Part shown: piece by piece, positions 1 to 5,917 of the stretch
How the letters are laid out: every line of letters starts with the position of its first letter
Numbering within the stretch: the first letter of the stretch is position 1
NCBI GenBank assembly: GCA_030425785.1
Contig: JAUHYJ010000084.1
Location: 1-9,952 of the forward strand
Source of the DNA: Acidimicrobiia bacterium
GTDB taxonomy: Bacteria > Actinomycetota > Acidimicrobiia > Acidimicrobiales > Ilumatobacteraceae
Length of the DNA stretch: 9,952 bases
Direction: 5' to 3'
Program-made: the position numbers and the translations under genes
The notes under the pieces: generated by a model
Seen by the model: only the letters and a program-made list of their open reading frames with translations
Told to the model about the DNA's origin: nothing
Databases searched by the model: none

Positions 1-213
1 CGGATCCGGATCCCCGACCGCGCCGGCGCCGCCGCCGAGGTGTTCACCCTCGCGGCCGACCTGGGCGTCAACATCTCCGACTTCGAGGTCGTGCACCTCG
101 CGGAAGGCAATCGAGGGGTCGCCGTGGTCCTGATCGACGCCGACTCGAGTGAGGTCTTCCGCGGCGGTCTGCTGGCGCGCGGGTTCAAGCCGTCGATGCG
201 TGCGCTGACGTGA
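1..213 (+). CDS. tyrA: C-terminal ACT domain, probably of prephenate dehydrogenase (partial, 5' end outside window)
   Basis: The reading frame is open from the first base to a TGA at 211-213, giving the last 70 residues of a protein. The segment looks like an ACT regulatory domain: an opening beta strand followed by PDRAGAAAEVF, a helix ending in LGVNISDFEV, and a later strand GVAVVLIDA. ACT domains bind amino acids. In prephenate dehydrogenases of many Gram-positive bacteria such a domain follows the NAD-dependent dehydrogenase domain and mediates tyrosine feedback. The next gene, aroA, starts inside this stop codon (GTGA overlap), and a tyrA-aroA order fits aromatic amino acid biosynthesis. 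The catalytic domain lies outside the window, so the tyrA assignment rests on the domain and its neighbour. Another ACT-tailed enzyme is possible. Confidence 0.68.
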   Translation, partial: RIRIPDRAGAAAEVFTLAADLGVNISDFEVVHLAEGNRGVAVVLIDADSSEVFRGGLLARGFKPSMRALT

Positions 214-1472
214 CGGCGCGGCGTGTCCACACCTCGGGGCGGCTCGACGCCGTGGTCGACGTCCCCGGTTCGAAGTCGATCGCCAACCGTGCGCTGCTGT
301 GCGGCGCGTTGGCCACCGGCCGTTCGACGTTCACCAACGTGCCCGACGGTGACGACACCGTGGCGATGCTGGCTGCGCTCGCTGCGCTCGGCTTCGACGT
401 CGCCCGTGACGGTTCGACGGTCACGATCGTCGGCGGGCGCACCGACTGGCCGGAGACGACGCTCCACGCCGGGCTCGCCGGCACGACCTCGCGGTTCCTC
501 ACGGCGCTGGCGGCGGTCGGCCGGTCACCGGTGACGATCGATGGTCATCCGCCGCTCCGCGACCGGCCGTTCGCGCCGCTGCAGGACGCGCTGTCCGCCC
601 TGGGTGGCTCGGTCGTGCCGGGGGAGCGTCACGGGCACCTGCCCGTGACCGTCACCGGCCCCCTCACCGGCGACCGGGTCTCGATCCGGGGCGACGTGTC
701 GAGCCAGTACGTCTCGGCGCTGATGATGATCGCCCCGACGATGCCGAACGGGCTGCGCCTCGACATCACGACGCCGCTCGTGTCGGTGCCGTACGTCGAG
801 CTGACCGCGCACGTGCTCGAACGCTTCGGCGTCACGCCCGTCGAGGTGACCTCGAACGAGATCGTCGTGCCGTACGCAGCGGTGTCGGCCACGGACCTGG
901 CCGTCGAGCCCGACGCGTCGTCGGCGAGCTATCCGCTCGCGTTGGCCGCCGTCGTCGGGGGACGCGTGACCGTGCCCGGTCTCGGCCTCCGAGCGCTCCA
1001 GGGCGACGCCGCGTTCGCCGAGGTGCTCGGCCGGATGGGGTGCGGGGTCACCCGGACCACCAGTGGGGTCACGGTCGAGTCGGGTACCGACCTGCGCGGC
1101 GTCGACATCGACATGGCCGACATCTCCGACCTGGTGCCGACCGTCGCCGTCGTCGCGGCGTGTGCGTCGTCGCCGACCCGCATCCGGGGCGTCGGGTTCA
1201 TTCGCGCCAAGGAGAGCGACCGGCTCGGCGATCTCGCCGATGAGCTTCGCACCCTCGGGGTCGCAGTCACCGTCGTCGACGACGGCCTCGACATCGAGCC
1301 GTCGGTCGATGCGCTGTGCGGTGGTCGTGTGGCGACCCACCACGACCACCGGCTCGCCATGGCGTTCGGGGTGCTCGGGTCTCGCGTGCCGGGCGTCGAG
1401 GTCGACGACGGCGACGTCGTCACGAAGAGCTGGCCGGGGTTCTGGACGATGCTCGACGGACTCCGCACGTGA
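210..1472 (+). CDS. aroA: 3-phosphoshikimate 1-carboxyvinyltransferase (EPSP synthase)
   Basis: This cytoplasmic enzyme transfers the enolpyruvyl group of phosphoenolpyruvate to shikimate 3-phosphate, the sixth step of the shikimate pathway. The 420 residues are a normal full length (E. coli has 427). Visible signatures in order are PGSKSIANRALL (K22, S23, R27 for substrate binding), AGTTSRF at 90-96 in the PEP/glyphosate loop, RDRPF at 117-121, SSQYVSAL at 164-171, EPDASSASYP at 233-242, DISDLVPT at 304-311 (D307 matches catalytic Asp313 of E. coli), RAKESDRL at 332-339 (E335 matches Glu341), DHRLAM at 379-384, and TKSWPGF at 405-411. The GTG start overlaps the upstream stop by 4 bp and has no clear Shine-Dalgarno sequence, which suggests translational coupling. 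Residue 96 is Phe where E. coli has Pro101. From memory, M. tuberculosis AroA also has Phe there, so this is probably a lineage trait. Confidence 0.96.
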   Translation: MTARRVHTSGRLDAVVDVPGSKSIANRALLCGALATGRSTFTNVPDGDDTVAMLAALAALGFDVARDGSTVTIVGGRTDWPETTLHAGLAGTTSRFLTALAAVGRSPVTIDGHPPLRDRPFAPLQDALSALGGSVVPGERHGHLPVTVTGPLTGDRVSIRGDVSSQYVSALMMIAPTMPNGLRLDITTPLVSVPYVELTAHVLERFGVTPVEVTSNEIVVPYAAVSATDLAVEPDASSASYPLALAAVVGGRVTVPGLGLRALQGDAAFAEVLGRMGCGVTRTTSGVTVESGTDLRGVDIDMADISDLVPTVAVVAACASSPTRIRGVGFIRAKESDRLGDLADELRTLGVAVTVVDDGLDIEPSVDALCGGRVATHHDHRLAMAFGVLGSRVPGVEVDDGDVVTKSWPGFWTMLDGLRT

Positions 1473-2092
1473 TCGTCGCCGCCTTCGACTTCGACGGCAC
1501 CCTCACACGGGGCGACACGGTCGTGCCCTTCCTCCGGCGATTCGGCCGACCGGGCCGGGTCGCCGGCGCCTCGATTCGCCGGGCCTGGCCGCTCGGCAAC
1601 GGCATCGTCCGCCGCGACCGCGACCGGCTGCGCGCCATCGCCACCGACGCCGTCTTCCGCGGGCTGGCGGCGGCGGATGTCGAGGCGGTCGCCGCCCGCC
1701 ATGCCGAGTGGATCATCGCCGAACGCCTCCGCCCCGACACGCTCGCCCGCCTCGACTGGCACCGCTCGAACGGGCACGACGTGGTGCTCGTGTCCGCGAG
1801 CTACTCGGTGTACCTCGATCCGGTCGCGGCGCACCTCGACCTGCAAGGGGTCGTGGCGACGCGGCTCGAGGTCATCGACGGGCGGTGCACCGGCCGTCTC
1901 GACGGGGCCAACTGTCGCGGACCCGAGAAGGTCGCCCGGCTGTCGGCCTGGCTGGCCGAGCGAGGTCGCACCCGGAGTGACGTCGTCGTCTGGGCGTACG
2001 GCGACTCCGCCGGGGACCGCGAGCTGCTCGACTGGGCCGACCATCCGGTCTGGGTCACGACCCCGATCGATAGCGTTGCGCCGACCGTCTGA
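1469..2092 (+). CDS. HAD-superfamily subfamily IB phosphatase, candidate polyprenyl-phosphoribose phosphatase
   Basis: This is a 207-residue SerB-like HAD hydrolase with all four motifs: DFDGTLT (nucleophile D7, acid/base D9), SAS around S109, K154 in GPEK, and GDSAGD (D179 and D183, Mg2+ ligands). The region between the first and second motifs is a helical cap. There is no signal peptide or membrane segment, so it should be cytoplasmic. I chose the GTG at 1469 because it places DFDGTLT at residue 6, as usual for the family, and gives a 4-bp GTGA overlap with aroA. The in-frame ATG at 1316 would add 51 residues lying inside aroA. The UbiA-type phosphoribosyltransferase begins 12 bp downstream. 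The gene could therefore supply the phosphatase step converting polyprenylphosphoryl-5-phosphoribose to polyprenylphosphoryl-ribose. The family call is firm; the substrate is inferred from position. Phosphoserine phosphatase is a weaker alternative. Confidence 0.88.
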   Translation: MIVAAFDFDGTLTRGDTVVPFLRRFGRPGRVAGASIRRAWPLGNGIVRRDRDRLRAIATDAVFRGLAAADVEAVAARHAEWIIAERLRPDTLARLDWHRSNGHDVVLVSASYSVYLDPVAAHLDLQGVVATRLEVIDGRCTGRLDGANCRGPEKVARLSAWLAERGRTRSDVVVWAYGDSAGDRELLDWADHPVWVTTPIDSVAPTV

Positions 2093-2104
2093 CCCTCCCC
2101 GCTC

Positions 2105-2971
2105 ATGCACCCGCTCCTGAGAACCGCGCGACCACAGCAGTGGCTGAAGAACGTGCTCGTCTTCGCGGCGCCCGGCGCCGCCGGCGTGCTCGACGACCCG
2201 ACGGAACTGGCCAGGACGTGCATCGTCTTCGTGGCGTTCTGCCTGGCGGCGAGCGGGACGTACTACTGGAACGACGTGCTCGACGTCGAGGCCGATCGTG
2301 CCCATCCCACGAAGTCACGGCGACCCGTCGCCGCGGGCCAGGTGACACTCGGCACGGCCCGTGCGATCGGCACCCTCCTGCTCCTGCTCGGCCTCGTCAC
2401 GGCCGCTGCCACCGGCCGGTGGCAGCCGGTCGTGGTGGTCGCCATCTACGTCGTCGTCACCCTCACGTACAGCGTCGTGTGGAAGCACATCGCCGTGCTC
2501 GACCTCATCGCGATCGCATCCGGCTTCGTGCTGCGTGCGGCCGGTGGCTCGGAAGCGGTCGACGTGCCGATGTCGAGCTGGTTCGTGCTCGTGACGACCT
2601 TCGGCTCGCTGTTCGTCGTCACCGGCAAGCGGGCCGCCGAGCTCCGCGAGCTCGGGCACGATGCCGGGGCCATCCGGACGACGCTCGACGAGTACACCGA
2701 GGGGTTCCTCCGTTTCGTCCTCGGGGTCACGTGCGCCGGCGCGCTCGTCAGCTACTGCATCTGGGCGTTCGAGACCAAGGATCTCGCCGGCTCCGAGTTG
2801 CCGTACTACGAACTGTCGATCGTGCCGGTCGTCGCTGCGTTCCTGCGCTACGCACTGATGCTCGAACGCGGCGAAGGCGCCGCTCCCGAGGAGTTGTTCG
2901 CCCGCGACCGTGTCCTGCTCGGCCTCGGCGCAGTGTGGCTGGTCGTGTTCGGGCTGGCGGTCTACGCATGA
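2105..2971 (+). CDS. ubiA: Decaprenyl-phosphate phosphoribosyltransferase (UbiA family, Rv3806c-like)
   Basis: This integral membrane enzyme is expected to transfer 5-phosphoribose from PRPP to polyprenyl phosphate, the committed step toward lipid-linked arabinose. The 288 residues compare with about 302 for M. tuberculosis Rv3806c as I recall it. Diagnostic features are the N-terminal ARPQQWLKNVLVFAAP, the first Asp-rich motif NDVLDVEADRAHPTK at 56-70 with D57, D60 and D64, then RRP, and the second polar motif Y122...KH(127-128)...D133. Other segments resembling Rv3806c are FGSLFVVTGKR and WAFETKD. About eight or nine hydrophobic helices are visible, as expected for the superfamily. The ATG follows the HAD gene by 12 bp and has no convincing Shine-Dalgarno sequence. 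Its stop overlaps the methyltransferase start (ATGA). dprE1 and dprE2 lie downstream, supporting arabinose-donor synthesis rather than quinone or haem prenylation. The prenyl chain length cannot be read from the sequence. Confidence 0.93.
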   Translation: MHPLLRTARPQQWLKNVLVFAAPGAAGVLDDPTELARTCIVFVAFCLAASGTYYWNDVLDVEADRAHPTKSRRPVAAGQVTLGTARAIGTLLLLLGLVTAAATGRWQPVVVVAIYVVVTLTYSVVWKHIAVLDLIAIASGFVLRAAGGSEAVDVPMSSWFVLVTTFGSLFVVTGKRAAELRELGHDAGAIRTTLDEYTEGFLRFVLGVTCAGALVSYCIWAFETKDLAGSELPYYELSIVPVVAAFLRYALMLERGEGAAPEELFARDRVLLGLGAVWLVVFGLAVYA

Positions 2972-3705
2972 GCACGGGCTTCGCCGCAGCGTGGTCGGCG
3001 GTCGCCGACGTCGAGGGGTGGATGACCGACGGCCAGGCGCGCGCGCTGTTCGCGGCCGCCGCGGCCTGTCCGACCGGGGGGCGCATCGTCGAGATCGGCA
3101 GCTTCCGGGGTCGATCGACGATCGTGCTGGCGCTCGCCGCACCCGAGGGAGTCGGCATCATCGCCGTCGACCCGCACGCCGGCAACGACCGCGGTCCGCA
3201 GGAGATCGAGGGGTTCGAGTCGGCAGCGGCCGACGACCACGAGCGCTTCCTCGCCAACCTCCAGCGGGCCGGTGTCGCCGACCGGGTGACCCACCTGCGG
3301 ATGTTCTCCGACGCGGCACGGGAACACGTCGACGGTCCGGTCGACGTCCTGTACGTCGATGGCGCGCACCGCTACCGACCCGCCCTCGCCGACCTCCGTG
3401 ACTGGGGCGCTCGGGTCACGCCGGGTGGCACGCTCCTGGTTCACGACAGCTTCAGCAGCATCGGCGTCACGGCCGCGATCGGGCGCCAGCTGCTCGTCTC
3501 CCGGACGTTCAGCTACGTCGGTCGATCGCGGTCGCTGGCGATCTATCGTGCCGAACCACCGGCATCGCGTGCGGCCAATGCGCTCCGCCAGCTCGCGCAG
3601 CTGCCGTGGTTCCTGGGCAACGTCACCCTCAAGGTCGCCCTCACGCTCGGGCTCGGGCGCGTCCTGCGACGGCTGGGCCGTCCCGTGCCCGAGTGGCCGT
3701 ACTGA
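2968..3705 (+). CDS. Class I SAM-dependent methyltransferase (Methyltransf_24-like) with hydrophobic C-terminal tail
   Basis: This 245-residue protein has a Rossmann-type methyltransferase core: motif I VEIGSFRGRST at 41-51, the acidic end of strand 2 in AVDPHAG (D68), LYVDGAHRY at 128-136 near motif II/post-I, and GGTLLVHDSF at 153-162. The DGAH and HD pattern resembles the Methyltransf_24 family, in which many members sit in sugar or natural-product clusters. The substrate is not recognisable. Residues 211-234 form a hydrophobic stretch, partly interrupted by basic residues, ending in RVLRRLG, which could be an amphipathic membrane-binding helix. The ATG at 2968 overlaps the ubiA stop by 4 bp, and the first motif then falls at a normal distance from the N-terminus. 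Its position between ubiA and dprE1 suggests methylation of a lipid-linked sugar or of the glycan made from it, but this is inference. Confidence 0.82.
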   Translation: MSTGFAAAWSAVADVEGWMTDGQARALFAAAAACPTGGRIVEIGSFRGRSTIVLALAAPEGVGIIAVDPHAGNDRGPQEIEGFESAAADDHERFLANLQRAGVADRVTHLRMFSDAAREHVDGPVDVLYVDGAHRYRPALADLRDWGARVTPGGTLLVHDSFSSIGVTAAIGRQLLVSRTFSYVGRSRSLAIYRAEPPASRAANALRQLAQLPWFLGNVTLKVALTLGLGRVLRRLGRPVPEWPY

Positions 3706-3707
3706 CC

Positions 3708-3733
3708 CGGGCCGCATGCCATCGCCCGGCCCG
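3708..3733 (+). terminator. GC-rich hairpin after the methyltransferase gene, possible terminator or attenuator
   Basis: The arms CGGGCCG (3708-3714) and CGGCCCG (3727-3733) are perfect 7-bp complements separated by a 12-base loop. The hairpin begins 2 bases after the methyltransferase stop codon. No T-run follows, so it is not a classic intrinsic terminator. It lies between the upstream gene run and the promoter-like element of dprE1, where a partial transcription boundary would make sense. A 7-bp GC stem can arise by chance in sequence this G+C-rich. Confidence 0.35.
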
Positions 3734-3743
3734 CGCCCGTCGG

Positions 3744-3749
3744 TAGCCT
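3744..3749 (+). promoter_or_regulatory. Promoter -10-like element before dprE1, likely leaderless or near-leaderless
   Basis: TAGCCT fits the actinobacterial -10 pattern TANNNT and ends 8 bases before the ATG at 3758. The same layout, GTAGTCTCGA ending 9 bases before an ATG, occurs upstream of the gene at 7830, and the two sites share GTAG-CTCGA-C. No -35 hexamer or Shine-Dalgarno sequence is apparent. The spacing would place the transcription start within a few bases of the start codon. This supports dprE1-dprE2 having its own promoter and supports the 3758 start. Confidence 0.45.
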
Positions 3750-3757
3750 CGATCCCG

Positions 3758-5134
3758 ATGTTCCCGGCCGACCCAGCAGCCCGACGCAGCGTCCTCTCGG
3801 GCTTCGGCCGGTCGACACGCAGCGCCGCCACCCTCGTCGAGGTGGATGAGCGCGAACTGCCGGCTGCGATCAAGTCGCTGCCCGCCCGTGGTGGCATCAT
3901 GCGCGGTCTCGGCCGGTCGTACGGCGACCCGGCCCAGAACGGTGGCGGACATGTCCTCCGGCTCCGCTCCGGCCCGGACGCCATGGTGCTCGACCCGGCC
4001 GCCGGAACCCTCACCGCGAGCGCCGGCGTCAGCATCGACGACGTGCTGCGCCATGTCGTGCCGCGAGGATGGTTCGTGCCGGTGACGCCCGGCACCCGCT
4101 TCGTGACCGTGGGGGGTGCGATCGCCAGCGACATCCACGGCAAGAACCATCACCGCGACGGCTCGTTCGGGAACCACGTGCGGCGCCTGCGACTGATGCA
4201 GGCCGACACGACGGTGGTCGAAGTGGGTCCCGATCGCGACGCCGAGCTGTTCTGGGCCACGGTCGGCGGCATGGGACTCACGGGGGTGATCCTCGACGCG
4301 ACCTTCGACCTGCTGCCGATCGAGACCAGCCGCATCGCGGTCGACGTGTACCGGTGCGATCATCTCGACGACGTCATGTCCGAGATGGTGGCGAGCGAGC
4401 ACGACGTCCGGTACTCCGTCGCCTGGATCGACCTGCTGGCGCGCGGCCCGCGGCTCGGCCGCGGTGTGTTGACGAACGGCGGCCACGCCACGATCGAGCA
4501 GCTCGGTCCGGACGCCGCCGCCGACCCGTTGGCCTACGACGCCGACCAGGTCGTGACGGTGCCGCCGCTGGTCCCTCCGATGGGCGTGATCAACCGTCTG
4601 TCGGTGTCGGCGTTCAACGAGGCGTGGTTCCGCAAGGCGCCCCGTCGCCGGGTCGGCGACGTCCAACGCATCCCGACCTACTTCCACCCGCTCGATCTCG
4701 TCGGCGACTGGAACCGCGTGTACGGACGCGACGGCTTCGTGCAGTACCAGTTCGTCGTGCCGAACGATGCCGTCGAGGTGCTGCGCACGATCATCGAACG
4801 GCTCGCGGCGGCGCGTCTGCCGATCTTCATGACCGTGCTCAAGCGGTTCGGGCCGGGCAACCCCGCACCCTTGAGCTTCCCGCTCGCCGGTTGGCAGCTC
4901 GCCGTCGACATCGGTGTGCGTCACCGCTCGGTGGCACCGCTCCTGCGGGGCTTCGACGACCTCGTGCTCGGCGCCGGTGGACGCCACTACCTCGCCAAGG
5001 ACGCGACGCTCACCGCCGAGCAGTTCCGACGTGGCTACCCGCGGCTCGACGAGTGGCGGGCAGTCCGCGACCGCGTCGACCCGGCCGGTGTGTGGGCGAG
5101 TGACCAGAGCCGACGCCTCGGCCTGACCGGTTGA
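3758..5134 (+). CDS. dprE1: Decaprenylphosphoryl-beta-D-ribose 2'-oxidase (FAD-dependent), DprE1
   Basis: This FAD enzyme oxidises C2 of polyprenylphosphoryl-ribose to the 2-keto intermediate, the first half of epimerisation to arabinose. The 458 residues match M. tuberculosis DprE1 (461). The FAD domain shows RGLGRSYGD at 49-57 followed by QNGGG, TPGTRFVTVGGAI near 110-122, and DIHGKNHH with H127 matching FAD-linked His132. Further shared blocks are FWATVGG, AWID near 225, FYHPLD-like YFHPLD, QYQFVVP, and AKD with K414 matching Lys418. At the position of Cys387, the covalent target of benzothiazinones, this protein has A382 (GWQLAVD). The ATG at 3758 is preferred over the in-frame ATG at 3716 because of length, the promoter-like element just upstream, and the location of 3716 in a hairpin loop. 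There is no signal peptide. The gene is followed after 23 bp by dprE2. Confidence 0.95.
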   Translation: MFPADPAARRSVLSGFGRSTRSAATLVEVDERELPAAIKSLPARGGIMRGLGRSYGDPAQNGGGHVLRLRSGPDAMVLDPAAGTLTASAGVSIDDVLRHVVPRGWFVPVTPGTRFVTVGGAIASDIHGKNHHRDGSFGNHVRRLRLMQADTTVVEVGPDRDAELFWATVGGMGLTGVILDATFDLLPIETSRIAVDVYRCDHLDDVMSEMVASEHDVRYSVAWIDLLARGPRLGRGVLTNGGHATIEQLGPDAAADPLAYDADQVVTVPPLVPPMGVINRLSVSAFNEAWFRKAPRRRVGDVQRIPTYFHPLDLVGDWNRVYGRDGFVQYQFVVPNDAVEVLRTIIERLAAARLPIFMTVLKRFGPGNPAPLSFPLAGWQLAVDIGVRHRSVAPLLRGFDDLVLGAGGRHYLAKDATLTAEQFRRGYPRLDEWRAVRDRVDPAGVWASDQSRRLGLTG

Positions 5135-5149
5135 CACCGAGACGACGAC

Positions 5150-5153
5150 GGAG
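5150..5153 (+). promoter_or_regulatory. Shine-Dalgarno sequence deciding the dprE2 start
   Basis: GGAG lies 4 bases before the ATG at 5158. It favours this start over the TTG at 5131, which would overlap the dprE1 stop as TTGA. The spacing is a little short but acceptable. The ATG start also gives a protein length close to that of the mycobacterial enzyme. Confidence 0.55.
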
Positions 5154-5157
5154 ACCC

Positions 5158-5913
5158 ATGCAGAACGCCCTCCACGAACCCCAGACCGTCGTGTTGTTCG
5201 GCGGCACCAGCGAGATCGGGCGCGCGATCGCGAGCGAGCTGATCGCGCCGGCGACGCGCACGCTGGTGCTGGCCGTCCGGCACCCGGACGACGCACATCC
5301 GGAGACGTTCGAGCGTGACGGTCTCGACGTGGTGGTCGAGCGGTTCGACGCGACCGAGACCGACACCCACGACGCCTTCGTGCGACGGCTGGCCGCAGCG
5401 CACGGTGATCTCGACGTCGCCATCATCGCGTTCGGGCAACTCGGCGATCAGGCCGAGTTCGACGCCGAACCGGCGCGCGCCGCCGAGGTGCTCACGGTGA
5501 ACTACACGGGGGCCGTCGTCGTCGGGCTCGCGGTCGGTGGTCAGATGCGTCGTCAAGGCCATGGCCGGTTGGTCGTGCTGTCGAGTGTCGCCGGCGAGCG
5601 GACCCGCGCCGCCAACCACGTCTACGGCTCGTCGAAGGCCGGTCTCGATGCGTTCGCGCAAGGGCTCGGCGACGCGCTCCGACCACACGGCGTCCAGGTG
5701 ACCGCCGTCCGGCCCGGGTTCGTCCACACGCGGATGACCCGTGGGATGCGCGCGGCGCCGTTCGCGACCACACCGCGTGTCGTCGGCGAGCTGGCAGCCG
5801 ACGGCGTCCGGGCGGGCCGACACACGGTGTGGACGCCGTCCGTGCTGCGCTACGTCTTCATGGTGCTTCGGCACCTGCCGCGCCGCGTGTTCCGGCGCCT
5901 CCCGCTCGGGTGA
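5158..5913 (+). CDS. dprE2: Decaprenylphosphoryl-2-keto-beta-D-erythro-pentose reductase (SDR), DprE2
   Basis: This NAD(P)H-dependent short-chain dehydrogenase reduces the 2-keto product of DprE1 to polyprenylphosphoryl-arabinose. The 251 residues compare with 254 in M. tuberculosis Rv3791. The N-terminal cofactor motif is GGTSEIGRAIA. Then come DVAIIAFGQLGD, the NYTGAVVVG helix, LSSVAGERTR with the catalytic Ser, and VYGSSKAGLDAF with the Tyr-xxx-Lys pair, followed by VRPGFVHTRMT. The C-terminus RYVFMVLRHLPRRVFRRLP is a very close match to the DprE2 ending and is a hydrophobic-basic tail likely to hold the enzyme at the membrane. It is co-directional with dprE1 and probably co-transcribed, with a 23-bp gap. 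DprE1 and DprE2 act as a pair in mycobacteria, so their adjacency strongly supports both calls. The stop codon is 4 bp from the stop of the convergent gene. Confidence 0.94.
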   Translation: MQNALHEPQTVVLFGGTSEIGRAIASELIAPATRTLVLAVRHPDDAHPETFERDGLDVVVERFDATETDTHDAFVRRLAAAHGDLDVAIIAFGQLGDQAEFDAEPARAAEVLTVNYTGAVVVGLAVGGQMRRQGHGRLVVLSSVAGERTRAANHVYGSSKAGLDAFAQGLGDALRPHGVQVTAVRPGFVHTRMTRGMRAAPFATTPRVVGELAADGVRAGRHTVWTPSVLRYVFMVLRHLPRRVFRRLPLG

Positions 5914-5917
5914 GCGG

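Noticed and set aside
1..13. CGGATC direct repeat at the window start
   Set aside because: It encodes RIRI within a beta strand of the ACT domain and is too short to be a meaningful repeat.
1316..1468. Upstream in-frame ATG extending the HAD phosphatase by 51 residues
   Set aside because: The extension lies inside aroA and is Arg-rich, non-family sequence; the GTG at 1469 gives the normal HAD N-terminus.
929..2305. 458-residue open frame on the minus strand across aroA, the HAD gene and the start of ubiA
   Set aside because: It spans three well-supported plus-strand genes and shows no protein family features.
2140..2967. Long N-terminal extension of the methyltransferase frame
   Set aside because: It overlaps ubiA completely and reads as low-information Arg-rich sequence; the ATG at 2968 with an ATGA overlap is the natural start.
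3716..3757. Earlier ATG for dprE1 giving 14 more residues
   Set aside because: It sits in the loop of a hairpin, has no ribosome binding site, and makes the protein longer than DprE1; it remains a minor possibility.
5131..5157. TTG start for dprE2 overlapping the dprE1 stop
   Set aside because: It would add nine residues, mostly Arg and Pro, absent from DprE2; the ATG at 5158 has GGAG upstream and matches the family length.
3641..5296. 551-residue open frame on the minus strand opposite dprE1
   Set aside because: It is antisense to a clear DprE1, is rich in Arg, His and Asp with no recognisable motif, and is the usual mirror frame of a high-GC gene.
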